A stretch of DNA of 64,000 nucleotides from Parapedobacter composti (GCF_900112315.1 NZ_FOLL01000007.1:1-64000), one strand, 5' to 3'; positions 1 to 8,948 are shown, counted from the stretch's first letter. The notes: a model not told the origin generated them from the sequence alone. Made by a program: numbers and translations.

Positions 1-70
1 CAGGTCAATTCAAATCAAAAAATCAAAGAACGACTATAATATATTTATATACAATGCTTTACAATGAATT

Positions 71-805
71 TTAAAAACTTAACGCATCACTAGTAATTTC
101 AAAATAAGCTTCGCCTGTCATCGTTACACGTCTTTCTTCATCGGAAAAATGTACAGGGTAGGTTAAGGACGAAGCAGCGTTTAGCAGCACATTGGAGCCG
201 TCCGGCAGCGTAACCCGGTACTGGCCTCCCCGGGGGGTCGTGATGGTGTTGTATGCGATTTCAGCAGGCCTCTCCTTTTGCTTCGCCCTATAGCGGATAC
301 TACCGTCATTTTTCTTTTCTACCTCCAACCCACCCTGCAAAGCGATCGTGCCCACTTTAGCATTGGACAAGGACACCACCGATCCATCTGCCAAGGTCAA
401 CAGCGCCTTGTCGGCTCCGGGAAGAATCAGCGTATCTCCTACCCTGGCTTGCGACTGAACGCCGGTATCCGTCTTAAAGAAATAGATGGACACCCCCGCC
501 AACAGCACCAATCCTATAAACACGGCGGCGTAGCTAAGCAGGGATCGTCTATTTCGCAAAACAGCGATTTGTTTATGGCCTTCCTGCTTTTCTACCGCAG
601 CAAGTAAACGCTTACTCCAACGATCCAGCAGGTTCTGGGGCGCGATATGCTTTATGGACTTAGATTTCCAGTCTTTCTGCGTAATTTCCTCCATCACCCC
701 TTGGGCTTCCGGCTTTCGCAGCAGCTGCTGTATATGTTCGTATTCCTCGGCTGAATAATTATCATCAAGAAACCTTTTTAACAACTCTTTTTCTAATTCA
801 GTCAC
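71..805 (-). pseudogene. FecR-family anti-sigma factor, 3'-truncated
   Basis: The 244-residue product has the FecR layout: a cytoplasmic sigma-binding N-terminus, one membrane segment at about residues 89-110, and a FecR domain starting near residue 189 (TPRGGQYRVTLPDGS). Reading stops right after the GEAYFEIT motif. Intact family members continue for roughly 100 or more residues through the rest of FecR and a DUF4974 domain; the second FecR gene of this window (22571-23635, 354 residues) shows the usual size. The sequence beyond the stop is AT-rich and I recognise no continuation in it. It lies downstream of an ECF sigma gene on the same strand, its expected partner. I infer a gene cut by rearrangement rather than a natural short form, because the break falls inside the conserved domain. 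Confidence 0.75.
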
Positions 806-877
806 TTTTTTCTTAAATAAGTATACAAAAGGCTTACCTACAAAAGTTAACCCCTCTATATGTAGAGTCGAAAAAAT

Positions 878-917
878 GCAGCTGTACCACCACTGGTATT
901 GGCACTTTTTTTCAATA
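878..917 (-). terminator. possible terminator between sigma and truncated fecR
   Basis: On the minus strand a small hairpin (TACCA, loop GTGG, TGGTA) is followed within about ten bases by a run of six T. It lies between the stop of the ECF sigma gene and the fecR start, so it could separate the two transcripts. The stem is only five base pairs, so this is a weak call. Confidence 0.3.
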
Positions 918-944
918 AATCATCAGAAGTTATGTTGTTCAGGA

Positions 945-1529
945 TTAAAGTCCTGTCAGAAGCGCGGCAATCAAAAAGGTCAGGTAGTCATGATAAAACA
1001 ACCGCATTCTCTTCAGGGCGGTGGAGATGTGGCGTTCAACCGTATGGCGGGAAATTTCAAGTTGGTTGGCAATCTGGTTATAAGACAGGTTCTCCTCCCG
1101 GCTTAGTTGAAACACTCTGCGACATTTTGGATGCAGCGTATTCAAAGCGAGTTGATAGCTGTCGTTTGCTTCCCTGTACCTCATCGGATAATCCGTGGAT
1201 TCCGCCGAAAAACGGTTATCGTCTTTCATCATTTCGACATCGACATACACCATCTGCTTTTTCCGGAGGTAGTCGATGCATCGAAAATGCATAGCCTTAA
1301 AAATATAGCTGGATATATCCTTTTCAATGGTAATTTCGCCTCTCCTTTGCCAGATATCCAGAAAAATATCAATACCAATCTCTTGACTTCTCTCTTCGTC
1401 CTTTAAGTAGCGCATGCCAAAATCATATAGTTGCGGAGCGTACCTATTGAATAGCTCGTTGTAAGCCCGAAGGTCCCCTTTTTTGCATCCGTCCCATAGA
1501 TTGTTGTCTGTCAAGTTTTTATAGTCCAC
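945..1529 (-). CDS. ECF RNA polymerase sigma factor (FecI-like)
   Basis: About 194 residues with the two ECF domains: region 2 (the stretch GMRYLKDEERSQEIGIDIFL, then DIWQRR) and region 4 with a helix-turn-helix (YNQIANQLEISRHTVERHI). Proteins of this class in Bacteroidota direct RNA polymerase to outer-membrane nutrient uptake genes and are held by a FecR partner; here that is the truncated gene downstream. The longest open frame starts at a TTG (1553). I prefer the GTG at 1529 because it begins a typical N-terminus (DYKNLTDNNLWDGCKKGD), but the start is not certain. No SusC gene is seen on the truncated side within the window. Confidence 0.85.
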   Translation of the reverse strand: MDYKNLTDNNLWDGCKKGDLRAYNELFNRYAPQLYDFGMRYLKDEERSQEIGIDIFLDIWQRRGEITIEKDISSYIFKAMHFRCIDYLRKKQMVYVDVEMMKDDNRFSAESTDYPMRYREANDSYQLALNTLHPKCRRVFQLSREENLSYNQIANQLEISRHTVERHISTALKRMRLFYHDYLTFLIAALLTGL

Positions 1530-1603
1530 GCTATAGAGAATTAACCGGTACAAACTTGGCTATCACGTTTGATCTTATTGCAAGTCAGTGATTAATTATT
1601 TGT

Positions 1604-1611
1604 TAATTTTG
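1604..1611 (+). promoter_or_regulatory. -7 promoter element (TAATTTTG)
   Basis: TAATTTTG fits the Bacteroidota -7 consensus TAnnTTTG and points toward the PiT-like gene at 1745. That would give a leader of about 130 bases, which contains a run of seven C and a short GC-rich patch (1630-1660). I tested this patch for known riboswitch motifs and recognised none. Confidence 0.35.
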
Positions 1612-1744
1612 TATGTAGAATTATGAGCCAGCCCCCCCGGTGAAACCCCGAAGGCAGCCGGAAAAACATAACACAATAGTAACCTATTCGTAATCGCCAG
1701 CAGACATTAATTAAGTTTCTTGCATAGCAACTTATATCAACTGC

Positions 1745-2704
1745 ATGGACGTTTCTTCAATTGTTATGTGTCTGGGATTTGTTTTGGCGTCTTACTCCGT
1801 CGTGGGAAATGACACTATTCAGACCCTGGGTACATTTTTAAGCTCCAATGAACGGAAGAGGTGGTGGGTCCTCTGGTTTTTTGCGGGAGGCATTCTTACT
1901 TGTACCCTTATATTTGGTTATTTGGACCATGGCGGGGATGTTTCCTATGGCCGGCTGGAAAAATATCCACTGCCGGATCCTTTTGAGTGGTATTTTCTTT
2001 TACCGCCCATTATCCTGCTGCTCCTAACGCGTACGGGGATACCAGTGAGCACCTCTTTTCTGATCCTGATGTTTTTCAATCCGGAAAACCTGATCAGTAT
2101 GGTAACCAAATCTGTCTGGGGATATGTGGTGGCTTTTGTGGCGGCGGTGGTGCTGTATATCGCCATTTCAAAGATGCTGGAAAAAAAGTTTATTGAACAT
2201 CCGATTACCCGCAGGGAAAACGGAATATGGACAGTCTTGCAATGGGGTTCTACCGGATTTCTGTGGTCGCAGTGGCTTATTCAGGATTTTGCCAATATTT
2301 ATGTATACCTGCCCCGCGAGCTGCCCCCATGGGGACTCGTATTTTCCCTATTGGTTATACTCGTGATATTGGCCTACATCATTGCCTCAAAAGGTGGAAC
2401 CATCCAGCATATCGTCCGGTCGAAGACCAATACGATCGATGTCCGGTCGGCCACGATCATCGATTTCTCGTACGGCATTATTCTTTATTTTTTTAAAGAG
2501 CTGAACAATGTGCCCATGAGTACCACATGGGTATTTATTGGTATTTTGGCCGGCAGGGAAATCGCGCTTAATTTTATGTTGCGGAAAAATGAGGGCCGCC
2601 GCGCGATGTTCAGAACGCTGGCCGTGGATCTGGCCAAGGTTGTTATCGGGTTGGCAGTAAGTATTCTGTTGGTTTTTGCGGTTAAATACCTGGCCACGTT
2701 ATGA
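1745..2704 (+). CDS. PiT-like inorganic phosphate transporter family permease
   Basis: A 319-residue polytopic membrane protein with about eight or nine hydrophobic segments. Two internally repeated signatures resemble the PiT (COG0306) family: VGNDTIQTLGT near residues 20-30 in place of GANDVANA, and PVSTS (100-104) and PMSTTW (257-262) in place of PVSTTH. The gene is shorter than typical PiT permeases and the key motifs are altered, so the substrate cannot be read from sequence; phosphate or another oxyanion is an inference. A universal stress protein gene follows 100 bases downstream on the same strand. The ATG at 1745 has no visible Shine-Dalgarno sequence, as is usual in this phylum. Confidence 0.7.
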   Translation: MDVSSIVMCLGFVLASYSVVGNDTIQTLGTFLSSNERKRWWVLWFFAGGILTCTLIFGYLDHGGDVSYGRLEKYPLPDPFEWYFLLPPIILLLLTRTGIPVSTSFLILMFFNPENLISMVTKSVWGYVVAFVAAVVLYIAISKMLEKKFIEHPITRRENGIWTVLQWGSTGFLWSQWLIQDFANIYVYLPRELPPWGLVFSLLVILVILAYIIASKGGTIQHIVRSKTNTIDVRSATIIDFSYGIILYFFKELNNVPMSTTWVFIGILAGREIALNFMLRKNEGRRAMFRTLAVDLAKVVIGLAVSILLVFAVKYLATL

Positions 2705-2811
2705 AACCTCCTGCCCTTTCATAGGCGAAAGGACGTCTCTCCCCGAACTGGCGGTGATGGGGACGCGCGGCAAAGGACTAAGATATATGAACAAAGTTTT
2801 ACAGCATCATG

Positions 2812-3657
2812 ATGAAAAGCATACTTTTCCCGACCGATTTCTCAAGTGCGTCCCTTAACGCATTCGGTTATGCAGTTAAATACGCCGAGAAAACGCAGGC
2901 CAGGCTGGTTGTTTACCATAGTTTTATGCCGGACACGGAACTTAACGAAGAAACCCGCGAAATTTATAAAAAACTCGATATTGAAAACTTCCGTTCTAAG
3001 AAGGATAAGTTCCCGCCGTTTGAAAAGCTCATCGAACAGCTCGGTGTAGACAGCGTAACGGTAAAGTATATTGTTGAAGAAGGGGCTTTTATAGAAAATT
3101 TCAAAGCATATGTCAAGCGTAAGGAGGACGCGATAGAACTGGTGGTTATCGGTTCGCAGGCAGCAAAAAAAGGAATGTTTGAAGTCTTCCTGGAAACCAA
3201 CACGGCTATCATCCTTGAGGAAATCAACAAACCGGTAATCGCCGTGCCACAGCGGGCGCGATTTGATGGCGTTATCGATCACATAGCATTTCTGGTGGAC
3301 TACCGTGAGGATGAGCGGGCTCCCCTGACCCAGGTGATGAAAACTTGCCGGGAATTCGGGGCTAAGCTCCATGTCCTGCATTTTGATTTGGCTCATGGAG
3401 AGTCTATCGTGCCGTTAATGGAACGGTTCAAGAAATCCCTCCGCGTGCCGCCGCACACAAGCGATACCGTGTTCCGGTCCATCGACACGATAAACCTGAA
3501 GGCGTCCCTTGCTGATTATTGCAGGGCCAACCATATCGATCTGGTCTGTCTGGTTAACCATAAACGTAATTTTTACCAACGCCTTTTTTCTTACAGCCTG
3601 GCCCAGGATCTCTTGCGTAATATCGACGTGCCGGTTATGGCTATTTACAACGATTAA
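2812..3657 (+). CDS. universal stress protein, tandem UspA domains
   Basis: The 281-residue soluble protein has two Usp folds in tandem, roughly residues 1-145 and 148-281. The first opens with the family hallmark KSILFPTDFSSASLNAFGYA, and each half ends in a hydrophobic strand followed by a conserved Pro-Val (INKPVIAVPQ; NIDVPVMAIYND). Such tandem proteins bind nucleotides and respond to starvation or stress, though individual substrates are unknown. An ATG three bases earlier (2809) is equally possible; MKSILFPTDF is the more typical start. Its neighbour is a PiT-like permease on the same strand. Confidence 0.9.
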   Translation: MKSILFPTDFSSASLNAFGYAVKYAEKTQARLVVYHSFMPDTELNEETREIYKKLDIENFRSKKDKFPPFEKLIEQLGVDSVTVKYIVEEGAFIENFKAYVKRKEDAIELVVIGSQAAKKGMFEVFLETNTAIILEEINKPVIAVPQRARFDGVIDHIAFLVDYREDERAPLTQVMKTCREFGAKLHVLHFDLAHGESIVPLMERFKKSLRVPPHTSDTVFRSIDTINLKASLADYCRANHIDLVCLVNHKRNFYQRLFSYSLAQDLLRNIDVPVMAIYND

Positions 3658-3744
3658 GGCGCCGGGTCCCTATTGTAACGGTGAAGAAGGCAAAAAAGTA
3701 CTTATCTTTATCACAGATCGAATAAAAAGGAACGGGCCATCAAC

Positions 3745-4680
3745 ATGAAAGCAAAAAAACAGATGAAAGCAGTTATTTGTACAAGATACGGTTCGCCTGA
3801 AGTTTTACAACTGCAGGAAATAGCTAAGCCCGTTCCGAACAGCCATCAAATACTTGTCAAAATTGTCGCAACTGCCGTTAATTCGGGAGATGTAAGGGTT
3901 AGGAGTCTTGATGTCAACGGGTTTATGAGGATTATTATGCGCCTGGCTTTAGGGATTTCAAAACCAAGAAAACCAATTCTGGGCACGGTATTTTCGGGTG
4001 TTGTTGAAAAAGTTGGAAAAAACGTATCCAAATTCAACGTCGGAGACCGCGTATTCGGGATGACGGGGTTTACGTTCGGCACGTATGCGGAATACATCGC
4101 TGTACATCAAAACAGTAACGTAATCGAGATGCCGAATAATGCAACGTACGAAGAAGCCGCAGCTATCGTCTTTGGCGGGCAAACAGCCATTCATTTTTTG
4201 GATAAAGCGGGGATAGCTGGGAGGCCAAACCCAAAAGTCCTGGTTATCGGTGCTACAGGTTCCGTCGGCACAGCAGCCATCCAGCTGGCAAAGCATCACC
4301 ATGCCGATATCACAGCCGTTTGCAGTGCCGAAGGAATCGGGCTGGTGAAAAGCCTGGGAGTAACCAACATTATGCGCTACGACAGTGCGGACCATACCAG
4401 GCAGACAGATAAGTTTGACATCATCTTTGACGCAGTGGGCAAAACGCGCAAAAATGAATGGAAACACCTACTGAACAAAAATGGCGTGTACAAAAGCGTG
4501 CGTACGGGATATGCTTCCGAAACCATACAGCAACTGATGTTGTTAAAGGAGCTATTTGAAAACGGAAAATATAAAGCGGTAATCGGCAAGACCTTTTCCA
4601 TGGACGAGGTAGTGGAGGCGCACCGATACGTAGACACAGGCCGGAAAAAGGGAAATGCCGTTCTGAGAATCAGCGAATGA
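3745..4680 (+). CDS. NAD(P)-dependent MDR-family alcohol dehydrogenase / quinone oxidoreductase
   Basis: A 311-residue medium-chain reductase. An N-terminal GroES-like domain (MKAVICTRYGSPEVLQLQEI) is followed by a Rossmann fold with the nucleotide-binding glycine motif GATGSVGTAAIQLAK near residues 169-183. I see no cysteine-rich structural zinc site and no classical catalytic zinc ligands, which points to the zinc-independent quinone oxidoreductase branch. The C-terminus (FSMDEVVEAHRYVDTGRKKGNAVL) is typical. It sits seven bases upstream of an AraC regulator, so the two are probably co-transcribed. The true substrate is unknown. Confidence 0.88.
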   Translation: MKAKKQMKAVICTRYGSPEVLQLQEIAKPVPNSHQILVKIVATAVNSGDVRVRSLDVNGFMRIIMRLALGISKPRKPILGTVFSGVVEKVGKNVSKFNVGDRVFGMTGFTFGTYAEYIAVHQNSNVIEMPNNATYEEAAAIVFGGQTAIHFLDKAGIAGRPNPKVLVIGATGSVGTAAIQLAKHHHADITAVCSAEGIGLVKSLGVTNIMRYDSADHTRQTDKFDIIFDAVGKTRKNEWKHLLNKNGVYKSVRTGYASETIQQLMLLKELFENGKYKAVIGKTFSMDEVVEAHRYVDTGRKKGNAVLRISE

Positions 4681-4687
4681 GGGGAAA

Positions 4688-5599
4688 ATGATGCGTAACG
4701 CCCAGAACGATATCCGTGAATTCCTGAAAGCGCACGTCAAGCTACGGGGCGGCAGTTCGCAATACGAGAAGTACCTTGCCAGGCCAGGCAGCTTACTTGC
4801 TGAAGGCTTCACCGTTGTTGAGGTTGGCGCCGACTTTGAAAAGGTTTCGCAGGTTGACCCTGCCTTTCATACCATCGCATTGTGCATTTCCGGATCGGCA
4901 GTCATCAACGGCGGCACCAGCCTGCCTGCCCGGCACATGACATTTATCCCGGCCGGCAGGTCGTTTGTATTTACGGATTTCACCCGCGATTTCCGTGCAG
5001 ACCTCCTGCTCTTCACTCCCCAGTTCATCCGGAAAGGACTTGCCGTGAACGAGGCAATGGACGACCTGCTCCCTGCGGAAGAGGGTTTGTTGCACTGTTA
5101 CCCGTTATTTCCTGAGGCTTATGCGGATGTTTCCGCCAAGTTCGCTGGCATCAGCCGTGAACTGGAATGGGCTGCTCCGTTCCAACCGGAGATGGTACGG
5201 CTGTATCTTATGCAGATCTTGTACAGCTTTAACCGGGTGTGCGAAACCTGTTTGCTACAGGCTAAATATAAAGACAGCAGAAAATACAGCTTGGCCCATG
5301 AATTCCGGAAACTGGTCAATCAGCATTTCCGGGAAGTCAGGTCGGTAGCTGAATACGCATCCATGCTTCATATCACCCCGAAATACCTGAGTGAGTGTAC
5401 ACAGGCCCGGTATCGCTATCCGGCCATAAAACTCATCCATCAGCGGCTACTGCTGGAAAGCGAACTGTTATTGCTCTATTCCTCCATGAGCATCAAGGAG
5501 ATTGCCCATGTTCTGCGTTTTGACACCACGGCCCATTTTGCCCGCTTTTTTAGATCGTACAAAGGCATTGCACCAGCGGCCTACCGGAGCAAACCGTAA
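4688..5599 (+). CDS. AraC-family transcriptional regulator
   Basis: A 303-residue protein with an N-terminal cupin-like sensing domain (about residues 30-150) and a C-terminal AraC DNA-binding domain with two helix-turn-helix units (EYASMLHITPKYLSECTQA and SIKEIAHVLRFDTTAHFARFFRSY), about residues 200-303. It follows the MDR reductase by seven bases and precedes a thioredoxin-reductase-like gene, so it may control this small redox cluster. The effector cannot be deduced. The start is one of two adjacent ATGs (4688 or 4691). Confidence 0.9.
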   Translation: MMRNAQNDIREFLKAHVKLRGGSSQYEKYLARPGSLLAEGFTVVEVGADFEKVSQVDPAFHTIALCISGSAVINGGTSLPARHMTFIPAGRSFVFTDFTRDFRADLLLFTPQFIRKGLAVNEAMDDLLPAEEGLLHCYPLFPEAYADVSAKFAGISRELEWAAPFQPEMVRLYLMQILYSFNRVCETCLLQAKYKDSRKYSLAHEFRKLVNQHFREVRSVAEYASMLHITPKYLSECTQARYRYPAIKLIHQRLLLESELLLLYSSMSIKEIAHVLRFDTTAHFARFFRSYKGIAPAAYRSKP

Positions 5600-5628
5600 A
5601 ATTGGTTCTACTTGCCGGAATACCGGTA

Positions 5629-5659
5629 TTGGCGTGAACAGCAATTCCGGCGACCTTTG
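5629..5659 (+). promoter_or_regulatory. promoter of the flavoprotein gene (TTG, 20 bases, GACCTTTG)
   Basis: TTG at 5629-5631 is separated by 20 bases from GACCTTTG at 5652-5659, close to the Bacteroidota -33/-7 pattern. The ATG at 5665 follows after only five bases, so the transcript would be nearly leaderless. This supports translation from 5665, and so of the Tat-like leader, rather than from the internal Met at 5758. Confidence 0.4.
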
Positions 5660-5664
5660 TATGT

Positions 5665-6666
5665 ATGCTTTCCAGAAGGGAGTTCATCAAACAGGGCTGC
5701 GCAGCGGCATCGATGCTGGCACTGCCACACCCATGGACATCGTTAACACCAAAAGACATGATATCAGAAAAAGATTACGACACCATCATCATCGGCGGCA
5801 GCTATGCCGGCCTTTCTGCGGCGATGGCCCTTGGCCGCTCACTCAGGAATATTTTGATCATAGACAACGGCAATCCTTGTAATGCACAAACACCGCATTC
5901 GCATAATTTCCTTACGCAGGATGGCGAAAAACCCGCTGTGATTGCAAAAAAAGCTTGGGAGCAAGTCTCGAAATACCACACCGTGGAATTCTTGAACGGC
6001 CTGGCGGTGGATGGAAAGCAAACGGCTGACGGCTTCTCCATCGTTACCCAATCGGGTGAAACGTTCAGCGCGAAAAAACTCATTTTGGCCACTGGAATAA
6101 GCGATACCCTGCCGGATATAAAGGGGTTTGCGGAATGCTGGGGTATCTCTGTTATCCATTGCCCCTACTGCCACGGTTACGAGTTCCGCGGCAAAAACAC
6201 CGGCATCATGGCCAACGGGGAGCGGGCCTTCCATATAACGTCATTAGTCAACAACCTGACCGATACCATCTCCGTGCTGACTTCAGGCAATGCGGATTTC
6301 AGTGCAGAACAAATGGAGAAGTTCCGCAAACACGGCATCCAAATCATCGAAACACCGGTCGCCGAAATCGAACACGAAAACGGGCATCTCAGTCACGTGG
6401 TCTTTGCGGATGGCCGAAAACTGGCGTTCGATGCAGTTTATGCGGCAGTTCCATTTTCGCAACATTCAGACATCCCGGTGTTGTTGGGTTGTGAACTGAC
6501 CGAACAGGGGCACATCAAAGTGGATATGATGCAGAAAACGACGATTGATGGTGTCTACGCCTGCGGCGACAACTCCAGCATGATGCGCTCGGTGGCTTGG
6601 GCCGTGGCAACGGGAAATATCGCCGGGGCGATGGTGAATAGCGCCCTTACGGGCGAAACGTTCTGA
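5665..6666 (+). CDS. thioredoxin-reductase-like FAD/NAD(P) oxidoreductase with Tat-type leader
   Basis: A 333-residue flavoprotein of the thioredoxin reductase family: FAD-binding GGSYAGLSAAMALG near residues 44-57, redox pair C166-P-Y-C169 (HCPYCHGYE), and a C-terminal FAD motif GVYACGDNSSM. The first ~30 residues (SRREFIKQG, then a short hydrophobic stretch) look like a twin-arginine signal. That is unusual for this family, which is normally cytoplasmic. An internal Met at 5758 (residue 32) would give a conventional cytoplasmic enzyme. The promoter-like sequence just upstream of 5665 favours the long form. The active site has CPYC instead of the CxTC of true thioredoxin reductases, so the partner is unlikely to be ordinary thioredoxin. 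Confidence 0.82.
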   Translation: MLSRREFIKQGCAAASMLALPHPWTSLTPKDMISEKDYDTIIIGGSYAGLSAAMALGRSLRNILIIDNGNPCNAQTPHSHNFLTQDGEKPAVIAKKAWEQVSKYHTVEFLNGLAVDGKQTADGFSIVTQSGETFSAKKLILATGISDTLPDIKGFAECWGISVIHCPYCHGYEFRGKNTGIMANGERAFHITSLVNNLTDTISVLTSGNADFSAEQMEKFRKHGIQIIETPVAEIEHENGHLSHVVFADGRKLAFDAVYAAVPFSQHSDIPVLLGCELTEQGHIKVDMMQKTTIDGVYACGDNSSMMRSVAWAVATGNIAGAMVNSALTGETF

Positions 6667-6668
6667 AC

Positions 6669-7400
6669 CTATTTCTTGGCAAACATTCCCTCGGTCCGGG
6701 CGCGTCTTCCTTTCTGGTCTTCGACGGTAAGGATAACCCGGTAGTCGCCTTCCGGAGCTTCTGAAACATGCACATGCTCATGGAAATGGTGGGTAAGTTG
6801 CCCTACCAATTGCTCGCCGGCGAACTTGAATTCTTTGCTCCATGCATTTCCTTCTATCGCAACGAACACGCTTTTGATGCCACTGGGGGCAGTCAGTTCC
6901 GTTTCCAGGTGGAGGTCGTTGCCGGCGGCGTTGATACCTACGTCCAGGCCGGAAGCGGTCGGCACGGTACTGTCAATGGTCAGCCGGAAATCCGCAGACG
7001 CTTCCGTAACGGAACCATCCGCTTCGACGAGGCGGAGTGTCAACCGGTAGTTACCCGGTTCGGCTGTGGCGGGTATCGCCACGTCGGTACGGAAATCCGC
7101 CTTGTTTTTTCCGGCGATGCCGTCGCTGTACTGCGCTGCGAATGTCCAGCCTTCATCTGAAACCGGCCGGATCGCAATACTTATTTCAACTATCGCCGCC
7201 TCGGCGCTCACCCGTGCCGAAACAGGAAGCGACAAGCCCACGAAGGCTTCCGCTTTTTCGCCCACCTGTAAGTCGGAAATTCCCCTGCCGGGTGAGCTGC
7301 AACCGGCCAGCAGGATGATAAGTGCGAATAATAAACCGGGCACGCCGGTCAAACGGTGTCCGGCCCGGTTTAAGCGTGGTATTGTTAACGATGCCATCAT
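6669..7400 (-). CDS. DUF4625-type lipoprotein of the metal locus
   Basis: A 243-residue predicted lipoprotein with a signal peptide ending at a lipobox (LLAGC) and two immunoglobulin-like beta domains. The second has the DUF4625 pattern: a His cluster (HHFHEHVHV) followed by EGDYRVILTVEDQKG. The longest frame begins at a TTG (7418), so I start at the first ATG, 7400. It is one of three paralogues here, the others being at 10134 and 10650. A promoter and a 15-bp palindrome shared with two neighbouring units lie just upstream. The family function is unknown; the His cluster and the neighbouring COG0523 GTPase and TonB receptor suggest periplasmic zinc handling, which is an inference. Confidence 0.78.
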   Translation of the reverse strand: MMASLTIPRLNRAGHRLTGVPGLLFALIILLAGCSSPGRGISDLQVGEKAEAFVGLSLPVSARVSAEAAIVEISIAIRPVSDEGWTFAAQYSDGIAGKNKADFRTDVAIPATAEPGNYRLTLRLVEADGSVTEASADFRLTIDSTVPTASGLDVGINAAGNDLHLETELTAPSGIKSVFVAIEGNAWSKEFKFAGEQLVGQLTHHFHEHVHVSEAPEGDYRVILTVEDQKGRRARTEGMFAKK

Positions 7401-7431
7401 AAAATAACGGTTATGCAATTCGATTTAACAA

Positions 7432-7461
7432 CAAAGGTACACAATTGATGGTGATTTGCAA
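7432..7461 (-). promoter_or_regulatory. promoter of the DUF4625 gene (TTG, 19 bases, TACCTTTG)
   Basis: On the minus strand TTG (7459-7461) and TACCTTTG (7432-7439) are separated by 19 bases, a near-ideal Bacteroidota promoter. The -33 TTG lies inside the palindrome at 7457-7471, so a protein bound there would block RNA polymerase. Confidence 0.6.
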
Positions 7462-7471
7462 CAAAATTGCA
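7457..7471. promoter_or_regulatory. 15-bp operator-like palindrome, copy A (candidate Zur box)
   Basis: TGCAACAAAATTGCA has perfect 5-bp arms (TGCAA/TTGCA) around a 5-base centre. Eleven of its 15 positions are the same in all three copies of the window (9265-9279 and 14030-14044). It overlaps the -33 element of the DUF4625 promoter. Assignment to a zinc-sensing Fur-family repressor is inferred from the genes it precedes; no regulator gene is in the window. Confidence 0.6.
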
Positions 7472-7472
7472 T

Positions 7473-7748
7473 CCGATTCACCGGCATGTTCCATCATTTG
7501 CAGATACATCGAAATATACGGAACCAGCGCTTATATATGCGAATCCGCAATCGATAACGCTGAAAATGATGGCGCTCTACCTGGGAGTATGGCTGGAGGC
7601 TTGCGGCTCGATGGATACTGGTCAATGGTATCACTCATAGGTTGCGGAATGCATCGAGTGAGATTCATTTGCTTCAGACCCGGCCGGAGTCCCTTGTTCC
7701 GGTTGCTCTTTCACGGTTGGTCTTGGGAGATCAGCGTTCCATATCGTT
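7473..7748. other. intergenic stretch without a recognised gene
   Basis: Between the operator of the DUF4625 gene and the end of the COG0523 gene I see no supported coding region. A short forward frame around 7569-7640 has no recognisable family, and the reverse frame is a shadow of the GTPase gene. No convincing terminator was found for the GTPase transcript. Confidence 0.5.
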
Positions 7749-8948
7749 TTATATATTTTTCGGAAAATCATCGTGCCAAAGCGTATAGCGCCAATCGTCT
7801 GCCTCGCCTTCGGTGAGCAGACACTTTTCCAGGTCGCGCAGGTGCTTCTCCCTGTCGAGATGCTGGCCGATGAACACCAGTTCCGTCTTCCGGTCAGCCC
7901 ATTGCGGGTGCCATCGCGCCTCAATGGATGTGCGGTGCTCAAGGTAGTCGGCATAGCGGTACCGTTCGGATTCAGGGATGCTGCACCACCACGCTCCCGC
8001 GCTCTCAATGCGCAGGCTGCCGCCGGCTTGGCTGAAGCTTATGGCCACATTAGGTCGGGAAGCCATCCAGAACAGCCCTTTTGCCCGGATCATTCCTGCT
8101 GGATAGTGCTCATTGAGGTATTTATACCACCGTTGCGGATGAAAAGGCCGTTGCGTGCGGAACACAAACGAAGAAATACCGTACTCCTCCGTTTCAGGCG
8201 TGTGCTCATTTTCCAGTTCCTTTATCCAACCCGCTGAAGAAGACGCCTTCTCGAAGTCGAAAAGTCCCGTGCCGATGATATCCCCCGGCAAGACCTTCCC
8301 GAAGTGTGACCGGATAATCCTCGCATCCGGGTTCAACTTACGTAAGGCCGCCTCCAACGTACCCACGGTTTCATCCGAAACCAGATCTGTCTTGTTCAGC
8401 ACGATGACATTGGCAAACTCTATTTGATCGGTGAGCAGGTTCACGATGGTCCGCATATCCCGTTCATCAGTTGTCAACGCCCGGTCAGTGAGCGTCTCAT
8501 CCGAGCCGAAGTCCCGGAAGAAATTATAGCAGTCGACCACCGTTACCATCGTATCGATATAGCTAAACCGGGAAAGGTCTATCCCGCTGCCTTCATCCAC
8601 ATAGCTGAATGTCTGCGCCACGGGGATTGGTTCAGCGATGCCCGTGCTTTCGATAAGCAGGTAATCGAAACGGTTTTCCATGGCCAGCCGTTCCACTTCC
8701 ACCATCAGGTCTTCGCGCAGCGTGCAGCAGATGCAGCCGTTGCTCATCTCTACCAACCGCTCTTCGGTTCGCGACAGGGTATTTTCCCGCTCTACCAGCT
8801 GGGCATCGATGTTAACCTCGCTCATGTCGTTAACGATAACCGCCACCTTGAGGTTATCTTTATTGTGCAAAATGTGGTTGAGTAAAGTCGTTTTCCCCGC
8901 TCCGAGGAATCCGCTTAATACGGTTACCGGCAGTTTCTTTGCTCCCAT
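7749..8948 (-). CDS. COG0523 GTPase, zinc metallochaperone type
   Basis: A 399-residue G3E-family P-loop GTPase: Walker [16 protein letters not shown] (residues 13-27), the family metal-binding motif C72-I-C74-C75 (GCICC), Walker B region ESTGIAEP (100-107), guanine-specificity motif NKTD (185-188), and a C-terminal CobW-type domain. Proteins of this group (ZigA, YeiR, ZagA) bind zinc through CxCC and pass it to client enzymes when zinc is scarce. The neighbouring TonB receptor and repeated operator argue for zinc rather than cobalt or nitrile hydratase maturation; no cob gene is nearby. It is the second gene of a unit that starts with the 69-residue gene at 9216 and has operator copy B upstream. 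Confidence 0.9.
   Translation of the reverse strand: MGAKKLPVTVLSGFLGAGKTTLLNHILHNKDNLKVAVIVNDMSEVNIDAQLVERENTLSRTEERLVEMSNGCICCTLREDLMVEVERLAMENRFDYLLIESTGIAEPIPVAQTFSYVDEGSGIDLSRFSYIDTMVTVVDCYNFFRDFGSDETLTDRALTTDERDMRTIVNLLTDQIEFANVIVLNKTDLVSDETVGTLEAALRKLNPDARIIRSHFGKVLPGDIIGTGLFDFEKASSSAGWIKELENEHTPETEEYGISSFVFRTQRPFHPQRWYKYLNEHYPAGMIRAKGLFWMASRPNVAISFSQAGGSLRIESAGAWWCSIPESERYRYADYLEHRTSIEARWHPQWADRKTELVFIGQHLDREKHLRDLEKCLLTEGEADDWRYTLWHDDFPKNI

Noticed and set aside
1620-1740. Possible riboswitch in the leader of the PiT-like gene
   Set aside because: The CCCCCCCGGTGAAACCCC patch hints at part of a cobalamin-type element, but no B12 box or matching helices could be found.
7445-7816. 123-codon forward frame left of the COG0523 gene
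   Set aside because: It begins inside the operator region and runs into the GTPase gene on the opposite strand; no domain is recognised.
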